From the NCBI RefSeq assembly GCF_050908995.1, contig NC_135120.1:7081433-7145432 (forward strand): a stretch of 64,000 nt of DNA. The letters run 5' to 3'. Every line of letters starts with the position of its first letter. The first letter of the stretch is position 1. Both the position numbers and the translations under genes were made by a program. The notes beneath the pieces were generated by a model. It was not told where the DNA came from. It searched no databases and saw nothing but the letters and a program-made list of their open reading frames with translations. Source of the stretch: Andrena cerasifolii. Taxonomy: Eukaryota > Arthropoda > Insecta > Hymenoptera > Andrenidae. This document shows positions 59,101 to 64,000 of the stretch, in pieces.

Positions 59101-62100
59101 GGGCAGTTGGATGTAACTGAAATTGTAAAATTATCTTTATAGTACATATGTACGTCAGTGAAAGAACATTCGCCACATCCGAAAGACTTTTTTTTTACAG
59201 ATTATTAGAATTTCTTTAGCTCCGACCTTCTGGAAATTAGTGTCGTTTACTGATTGGTATAAATTAATATTGCTAAGTGCAACAGAAGGATTACATAATG
59301 ATGGAAACCAAATGAGTAGATGGAACATGAATGTTTACATTCAAATGTAAAGTGTGAAAATAATGCACTACTCCAAGGCTGCATTAGTGCAACTAGAATA
59401 GAAGATAATTAAAAAATTAAATCTAAATTCATTTCTCGACGAGGTAACAAACAAAATCATACACCTTCAAGGTATGCAAATATAAATCACATTAACCCTT
59501 CGTGGTCACACGGGGTGTATCGCACCCCAAGAGCAATTATCGAATTGATATGTCGCGCCTTTACGTCTTTCAAATGGGATTTATCGCAAAAAGAAAAATA
59601 AAAAAAATATTAAAAAATCGATTTTTCCTCGCAAGGGTGGAAAATCGCTCATTTTCAACTACACATTTTACCATATCAAAATTTGCATTTCTAGAAAAAG
59701 ACTATTAGACCATGACTGTTTACGAACGTACAATTTTCATTGAAAACTTAAAAGATTCAAAAATACGAAAATGGTAACTCAAAAAATGATGCTGGGGTAC
59801 AGTGAACCCCGTGTGACCAATTTGTGATTATAAGAAGGCGCGACCACGAAGGGTTAAACGCCTATATAATTTAAATACAGCATTACTATGTAATATCAAA
59901 ATTTATTTGTATTGAAATATTTCTCACCCGTTTTCTGTTACATTATTTTATGTATTAGTTTATTCATTATGGGGTAACGCCACTATGATAGACCAAAAAT
60001 GGTAAGATAACTTTGCAGGTGATTTTAAAGAAATTCATGAACTTTATTAAAAATATAACATAAGGTTTTAATGATATGTATAAAAAAGAACAAAAACTTT
60101 TTTCAGATTTTTTAAATAAAAAATAGAGGCACAATAGCCACGCTGTCAATAAGCTAACAGAAAAACGGAAAGCGAGAAATTGAATAATCAGATAATATAA
60201 GAATTTACAGAAAGTCAGATGAGCGAAAGAAATAACAATGAATGTACGATTTTAGAGTAAATTTTGAAAGAGGTCATTTGACCCCGCTTGGTACGTTTAG
60301 TGTTAAAATCACCTCCAACGTTATCCTACCATTTTTTGCCTATCATCGTGGAGTTACCCCATAATAGATAAACGGTATTTCTTTACATTTGCTGTAGTAA
60401 CGAACGTTACATTGCTAAGTAAAATAAGCTAAAAGCTATTTGCTTATCCACTTCCAAATGAAAATTGCACAGTGCTGAAGAAATTTTAATAAATTCTGGT
60501 TCTACATGCGCTTACCAACGGAATGTCTCCTGGCTCTGTTTCTGTTTTAACCGAGTTATACTTTAAACATTTAGAATCAGCTTCTACATTGCTGCTTTGT
60601 ATAAATTGCCTTTTTCGCTTAGATCGGGGAAGAAGATTCATATCTGGTGTTACTAAATCACAAAATTCTTCCTGCGGCAATCGATTTTCATCTCTGAAAG
60701 AAATTCTTCTCGGATCTAGTAACACATCTGACAAGGTACTATCATTTAAATTAGATTCATTACTATTACTTGTTTGTTTGATCGTAGTGGCAATGCTTTG
60801 CGCGAACGACTCCTCTTCCTTGTTTGTATTTGCACTAGTACATTGCTGTAACGAGTTGTCCGCGTATTTCAAATCTTCCGTAGTCTTATTTGATTTGACT
60901 ATGTTAATATTTTGTCCAGCTTTATCAGAATCTTTATTCTTTATTTGCTGGGTAGAAACAGTACTCGGACTTCGAGTTCTAACGCTTGTATTTGAATCTG
61001 TTATACTCTCAATATCCTCAAACTCCTTTGAGTTTGTAATATATATTTTGCCTTCCGTTTTGCTTGTAGACGGCTTTACTTTTTCAGATACCCTTTTAGC
61101 TTGTTCTTTGAAGGGTACATTCCCTATTTTTCCTTGAGATTGAGACGCTACTTTATGTTGCTTTATTTGCCTGTTTTCCGACGAAAATATATGCTTCTGA
61201 TCATCCGCTTGCTTTAACGCATACAAATCATCCTTATATCTATAATCGAAGTTTTCAAACACATTTCTTGACTCTCTGACTGTAATTTTATCCGGTAATT
61301 TCAATGAGCGTTCGGAAAGAGATTCATTACTGCAAGTTCTATTCTTAGATTCTAAAGAAGTATCTCTTGATTTTAAAGATCTTGTGGTAATAGATCTGTG
61401 CCTTTTATCACTGTCCTTCTTGGCAGTAGAGGTTGCGAAGTTTTTCGTTTTTGGTTTCGTTGGGATAAAATCGCTTTCTCTTGGCATATGGAACGGTAAC
61501 CTATCATTTTTCAATTTTGTAACTGATGTACTTTCATTTACGTCGTCGGGAAAGTCCTTTCTAGAAATATGCCGCGGGCTTCTGGATCTTTTAAAAAAAT
61601 CCTGCCCTATCTCATCTTGCTTTAAATACAAAGAGTCATCCTTTCGAATTCTCTTTGATCTATTTTCCTTTTCTCTAGAGTTTTCCCGGGTGTATTCTTT
61701 TTTCTTTGTCAAATTTGACGATATGGAGATATTTGGTACCTTCAGTGGCTCTATTTCACTGGTAATTATCGACGAAACATCTGACGTTGAGAAATCCAGC
61801 CTTCTTTGAACTTTCTCGAAACTCTTTGGTGGCTTATCTACTCTTTCGTGAGCAACTTCTTTCGAAGGTGTCTCAAACTTTAACGACACTAGTTCTTTCG
61901 ATACAGAAGTCTCTCTAGTAGGTATCTTTTTGGCAGAAATTTTCATATCTGGCACCTTTAGCGGTCTTATGAAATCCATCTTTTGTATGATCTCGTGTGA
62001 ATTCTGGGTATTATTAGGCTGCAATACTATCGTGGATCGATCAGCTGCATTTCTAATCTTTGGATCCTGTGCCTTTTTAGAGATTTCAGGATGCTCGTCT

Positions 62101-62288
62101 AAACCAAGTTTCCGTTTTACAGCGCTTATAAATGTAAATGGATACGGCTGGATAGGATGATACGATAATAAGTTTTCTAAGCCTTTAAAGTCAAGTTGAA
62201 TTGGCAAATTAACTGGCTTGTCTTTAAATAATTGCTTGGCAATGTCTTGCTGTTGTTGAAATGCACGATCATGATTAACTTGAGCAGC
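49462..62288 (-). CDS. Cep350: CEP350-like centrosome-associated coiled-coil protein, N-terminus off window
   Basis: Ten exons join without a phase break: 60516-62288, 58849-59116, 58345-58760, 58051-58274, 56278-57771, 55721-55884, 55430-55620, 51306-55356, 50270-50352 and 49462-50187. They total 9390 bases, 3129 residues plus TAG. Diagnostic: the helix HMQFQAELHLLDSFNESLRQ (residues about 598-617), the coil IAQLIKDEKQRYDKIEMLFK (820-839), the coil ILNAREAALTSRKNCVEEW (about 1393), and the tail with PNKPPPPYTPPGG. Known: CEP350 anchors microtubules at the centrosome with FOP and supports centriole and cilium stability. Vertebrate CEP350 has a CAP-Gly domain toward the C-terminus; I see none here. 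Long Ser/Asp/Glu-rich disordered stretches (exons 1, 5, 8) separate the coils. The first 1-2 exons lie right of the window. Confidence 0.92.
50270..50352 (-). CDS. Cep350: CEP350-like exon 9 in window
   Basis: An 83-bp exon, too short for an ORF scan. With the preceding G it reads ASLEQPGLEVAEFEAK then LLRIEQLQIELE, a short helix, between ATACAG and GTGAAA splice sites. Confidence 0.85.
51306..55356 (-). CDS. Cep350: CEP350-like exon 8 in window, 4051-bp exon
   Basis: 1350 codons in one exon. It starts KYDTTIHEMRKKLESKK (end of the coil) and is then mostly acidic and Ser-rich with many short SxSE/DKS motifs, as expected for a disordered region. It ends VMIDKLK at a GTACAT donor, phase 1. Confidence 0.92.
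55430..55620 (-). CDS. Cep350: CEP350-like exon 7 in window, coiled coil
   Basis: It reads ERSVCPFIDTTV, then DIEGRIELLTERLAERRIEM and a basic coil ending LLNQIK at GTATAC, phase 0. Confidence 0.88.
55721..55884 (-). CDS. Cep350: CEP350-like exon 6 in window, coiled coil
   Basis: It begins after TTGTTTAG with ILNAREAALTSRKNCVEEW and ends SSVFSQQ at GTAAGT. An upstream ATG at 55928 is intronic, not a start: the reading frame continues from exon 5. Confidence 0.88.
56278..57771 (-). CDS. Cep350: CEP350-like exon 5 in window
   Basis: It completes the coil (LKELHKIASQERKLMLQKQR) and continues as about 450 residues rich in Ser and Lys. It ends at TTAGAACA|GTAAGT; reading through gives an immediate stop, so splicing is needed. 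Confidence 0.88.
58051..58274 (-). CDS. Cep350: CEP350-like exon 4 in window, coiled coil
   Basis: 74 residues of charged heptad-like sequence from IAQLIKDEKQRYDK to LLLKLQQEKDEMNR. The donor GTATGC splits an Arg codon (AG|A). Confidence 0.9.
58345..58760 (-). CDS. Cep350: CEP350-like exon 3 in window
   Basis: The G|TA junction gives Val. It contains the short repeated motif VQTQT and MATQTDT, followed by Ser/Glu-rich sequence, and ends with KYLDLE at a GTAAGT donor in phase 0, leading directly into the coil of the next exon. Confidence 0.88.
58849..59116 (-). CDS. Cep350: CEP350-like exon 2 in window, conserved helix
   Basis: The exon carries LHPTALHMQFQAELHLL then DSFNESLRQVMDVEKCLYNV, the most recognisable CEP350 block. 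It runs from acceptor ACAATTTCAG to donor GTATAA, ending phase 1. Confidence 0.9.
59496..59853. mobile_element. TTAA-flanked MITE in a CEP350-like intron
   Basis: CCCTTCGTGGTCACACGG and CGCGACCACGAAGGG are inverted ends with TTAA on each side (59492-59495, 59854-59857), as for piggyBac-type elements. The inner arms GGGGTGTATCGCACCCC and GGGGTACAGTGAACCCC also pair. Confidence 0.83.
59970..60361. mobile_element. TA-flanked MITE in a CEP350-like intron
   Basis: TGGGGTAACGCCACTATGAT and ATCATCGTGGAGTTACCCCA are inverted ends, each flanked by TA. Confidence 0.82.
60516..62288 (-). CDS. Cep350: CEP350-like exon 1 in window (591 residues)
   Basis: The exon begins after TACAATTTCAG with AAQVNHDRAFQQQQDIAKQL, includes the YHPIQPYPFTFISAVKRKLG segment, then low-complexity Ser/Lys-rich sequence. 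It ends phase 0 at GACATTCCGTTG|GTAAGC. Being in phase at both ends, it could be skipped without a frameshift. Confidence 0.88.
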
Positions 62289-63032
62289 CTGAAATTGTAT
62301 ATAGCAAGCTTAGTAACATTGATAACAATATTAATACAACAATAATAAATAATATTTAATAACAATACGCTTTTTGGATAAAACCAGATTTAAAATGCAA
62401 GATCTAATAGGTATCAAGAAAATCCTAGAGTATTAATGCAAAATGGATTTTAAAGTCCACCATCTCCATCGCAAAGTTCAAATTTTGAAAAATGGAATAA
62501 ATGTGTTTTACTGCTCCTTCCTTAAGCAGTAAATATGTAACTACACTAAAAAAGACTTCAGTCTTTTAAATCCATGACGACCGCAGGTCAAGCACTTTAA
62601 ATTACAATCTGAAAACGTGGATTCGATGCTCGCAGAGGCACTTTTATTTTACAAAACATTTTTTTCTTCCTACCAGGACTTTGCGATGGATGAATCATAA
62701 TAAATACATCATAAAGCGATTGATTATATACAAACACAGCTTTCCTGATCTTATTCATCCATATGGAGTCTTTTTGCTTGAATGCTTCCATGTAATATCA
62801 AATTGTTCTTCAAAAGGAATAATTTAAACATTTATTAAAAATGATATTCTGACAATTTCCAAATTCGATTTGACCCGACGCATAAAATTCTGTGAAATGT
62901 AATAAGGAAGTCATTATGTAAAAGGAAAGTGTTCTCTGAAAGACTCGAACCTAGTATTCCTGTATTATAATTCGTTATAAAACTAATTGCCCCTTCAGTG
63001 AAATAAAAGAAACTTTCATGTTTACTATAGTC
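62289..63032 (-). other. Intron of the CEP350-like gene, nothing else seen
   Basis: AT-rich. A 64-codon minus frame at 62597-62791 has no splice context that would add it to the protein. Confidence 0.55.
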
Positions 63033-63300
63033 CAAGCCTGCCCTTTACCGTGCAAATACCTCCTGAAGTTCTGGGACCCGGGTAACAGCCGAGCGCGGGA
63101 CTGTTCCAATGCTACCCGTTGCGAGAGTTGTGAGAGAACTGCATGAGTGTGCGTCCATGTACGAGCCTGCATGGACGGTCGCACACTCATGCTGTTCTCC
63201 CGCAGCCCATGCTGTGGTTAGCAACGTAACAGTCCCGCGCTCGGCTGTTGCCCGGGTTCCAGAACTTCATGAGGTATTTGCACCGTAAAGGGCAGGACTG
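63033..63300. mobile_element. hAT-like MITE, compact relative of 13489-14622
   Basis: CAAGCCTGCCCTTTACCGTG and CACCGTAAAGGGCAGGACTG are inverted ends. CTATAGTC is duplicated exactly (63025-63032, 63301-63308). On the minus strand its right arm holds exactly one copy of the 35-bp unit that is repeated 26 times at 13551-14460. Confidence 0.92.
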
Positions 63301-63470
63301 CTATAGTCAAATTAACGAAAGAAGGCGCCTGGGCGGACCGTAGGCCGGTGCGCGTGGCTCAGGAGAGACCCAATGAATGCTCCGTACTTCGTGCGACGTT
63401 GCCACGTTGTGTAGCAGATCGGACGTCTCTTTCATAAAACAGATTCCTTCATTTACAAGTCACTCCACGC

Positions 63471-63811
63471 CAGAGTTGGACATTATTCGATTAAATTGTT
63501 ATTCGACTAACCTTCGAATAAAAATTTCGAATACAGTGAAATTCGAGAATAAGGAATAATTTTTTAATCGTTATTCGTTCCTCGTTATTCGTTATTCGAA
63601 GGACCGCCGTGGCGACTAGGCGTCACGAAAAAGCCGCTTCGGCTCGGGTTCTGAGCCCCTCTTATTCGTGTCGCTTAGTCGCCACGGCGGTTCTTTGAAT
63701 ACCGAATAACGGCTAAAAATTTATTCGCTATTTTCGAATAACTTCACTCTATTCGAAATTTTTATTCCAGTTCATTCGAATAAAAATTGATTCGACTGAT
63801 GCCCAACTCTG
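63471..63811. mobile_element. hAT-like MITE rich in TTATTCGA motifs
   Basis: CAGAGTTGGACATTATTCG at the left and GATGCCCAACTCTG at the right are inverted ends. The flanks CTCCACGC and CTCCATGC match at 7 of 8. A GC-rich palindrome (CGCCGTGGCGACTAGGCG and its inverse) sits near 63605-63693. A related fragment lies at about 32228. Confidence 0.85.
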
Positions 63812-63994
63812 CTCCATGCCAAATCGATCACATTTTTAGAGAGTTTGATGAGAATACAATACATATTTTGTGAATCACGTGAAATTATGGAAAGGTTTGA
63901 GTCATTGTTTAACGGGTTTTGAACTTGGTTATAAAACATAGGATTTTGAATTGTGCAATTTCTGCCTATGTTCGTGAAAAGATGCTGTACTTAC

Positions 63995-64000
63995 GAATTT
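63995..64000 (-). CDS. Cep350: Possible edge of the next upstream CEP350-like exon
   Basis: On the minus strand the last bases read AAATTC|GTAAGT, a strong donor that would end an exon in the phase needed by the 62288 acceptor if codons are AAA TTC. Only six bases are visible. Confidence 0.3.

Noticed and set aside
60523..61137. 204-codon open frame on the plus strand
   Set aside because: Antisense shadow of CEP350-like exon 1 in this window, with no recognisable protein pattern.
62930..62965. GGTTCGAGTCTTTCA-like text on the minus strand resembling a tRNA T-arm
   Set aside because: No matching acceptor stem, D-arm or anticodon arm could be folded around it.

Overview
The window reads as animal nuclear DNA, almost certainly from an insect and possibly a hymenopteran. 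It is AT-rich, its genes are split by GT-AG introns, and it is packed with short non-autonomous DNA transposons. No bacterial operon structure, CRISPR array, complete rRNA or tRNA, or intact transposase or reverse-transcriptase gene was seen. All protein calls come from reading motifs and splice phases by eye; no database search was run.

Four genes are supported. (1) Positions 481-20396, + strand: the 3' part of a Cys-loop ligand-gated channel subunit of the insect GABA-receptor group (Grd/CG8916 type). Five exons carry the Cys-loop, the end of the extracellular domain, M1-M4 and the stop; the 5' exons lie left of the window. (2) and (3) Positions 39555-41373 and 43515-45104, - strand: two tandem HAD-family phosphatases of the phosphoglycolate / glycerol-3-phosphate phosphatase type. 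Both have complete reading frames (307 and 313 codons) across 6 and 4 exons. (4) Positions 49462-62288 and probably on to the right edge, - strand: a CEP350-like centrosomal coiled-coil protein. Ten exons join in phase to 3129 residues, and the N-terminus is off the right edge.

The rest is introns and intergenic DNA dominated by MITEs. At least fourteen hAT-like elements have 8-bp target duplications, exact or with one or two mismatches. There are also TA- and TTAA-flanked palindromic elements, 3-bp-duplication palindromes in three copies, four Helitron-like elements, and very long foldbacks. Positions 20397-39554 hold no recognisable gene.

The most interesting repeat signal is that two unrelated hAT-like MITE families each have one copy whose interior has grown into a satellite-like tandem array (35 bp x 26 at 13551-14460; about 135 bp x 9 at 2200-3420). 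Each family also has a compact copy in the same window (63033-63300 and 38323-38569), so the parental state can be read directly. In both, the amplified unit is bounded in the compact copy by a short direct repeat.

The genes do not form a pathway. The channel acts at the neuronal membrane, the phosphatases in cytosolic metabolite clearance, and the CEP350 homologue at centrosomes and microtubules. The two phosphatases clearly arose by tandem duplication.
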